Below are positions 63,998 through 64,000 of a stretch of DNA of 64,000 nt, piece after piece. Location: contig JAOUBJ010000007.1 of assembly GCA_029860345.1 (NCBI GenBank), forward strand, positions 124,001-188,000, read 5' to 3'. The notes below the pieces were generated by a model, which saw nothing but the letters and a program-made list of their open reading frames with translations, searched no databases and was not told the origin of the DNA. Source of the stretch: Candidatus Zixiibacteriota bacterium (GTDB taxonomy: Bacteria > Zixibacteria > MSB-5A5 > GN15 > FEB-12). Numbering within the stretch: position 1 is the stretch's first letter; every line of letters starts with the position of its first letter. A program made the translations under genes and the position numbers.

Positions 63998-64000
63998 GAG

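Noticed and set aside
1-64000. CRISPR arrays, insertion sequences, prophage or integrases.
   Set aside because: No regularly spaced short direct repeats, transposase, phage structural genes or recombinase motifs were seen. The large repeats are all protein-coding.

Overview
The window looks like a bacterial chromosome segment from the FCB superphylum, most like candidate phylum Zixibacteria. This is inferred from family style, not from a marker gene. The clues are repeated dockerin-like motifs built on DISDLVYLVDYMF in several secreted proteins, a C-terminal sorting-type domain with a YPNPFNP motif, a multihaem cytochrome, and flagellar genes behind a sigma-54-type promoter. I see no phage, insertion sequence or CRISPR array.

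Layout. (1) 2-3133: tail of a respiratory locus, with an NrfD-type membrane subunit (cut by the window edge), a periplasmic Leu/Ile/Val-type binding protein and a secreted five-haem cytochrome c. (2) 3540-8834: a compact cassette of an ECF-like sigma factor, an unknown 190-residue protein, a TPR-CHAT protease-like protein and a secreted subtilase with dockerin-like repeats. Two lipoprotein genes (8985-10789) follow, with near-identical promoters. (3) 11105-36647: a large beta-glucan (probably laminarin, beta-1,3-glucan) utilisation locus. It has three GH16 or GH16-like proteins, a GH94/GH149/GH161-type phosphorylase, a GH17 lipoprotein, two array proteins and one GH16 enzyme carrying 11 copies of a carbohydrate-binding-like module, a ROK repressor, a GPH-type sugar symporter, a cytoplasmic GH3 and a clan GH-A glycosidase apparently fused to an outer-membrane beta-barrel. 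No SusC/SusD or TonB receptor is visible.

(4) 37247-43108: a 1953-residue secreted protein made of about 16 HYR-like repeats. (5) 43945-48271: a PAS histidine-kinase-like protein, a small receiver, a membrane protein, a small HTH-like protein and tRNA-Asn. (6) 48518-54100: envelope quality control (double PDZ protein, HPr kinase, two parvulin-type foldases, an S4 protein). (7) 54267-58587: an Fe-S and hemerythrin cluster that looks like O2/NO sensing or repair. (8) 58789-60090: a tRNA methylthiotransferase. (9) 60491-63997: a flagellar operon (MotE-like, FliK, FlgD) behind a -24/-12 promoter.

How the glucan genes fit together. Two operons converge on a shared terminator at 31220-31247: 17781-31192 (plus strand) and 36647-31267 (minus strand). 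Each starts with the same promoter-operator design: TTGACA, 17 bases, TACTTT, with the -10 lying inside a 25-base palindrome ACTTTGTTCG-N5-CGAACAAAGT. The ROK regulator in the plus-strand operon is the obvious candidate to bind it. Between the array genes I find two truncated copies of the start of that ROK gene, 26 and 59 codons long, in frame and each with a ribosome binding site. They show that the locus grew by repeated duplication of a unit containing the ROK gene.
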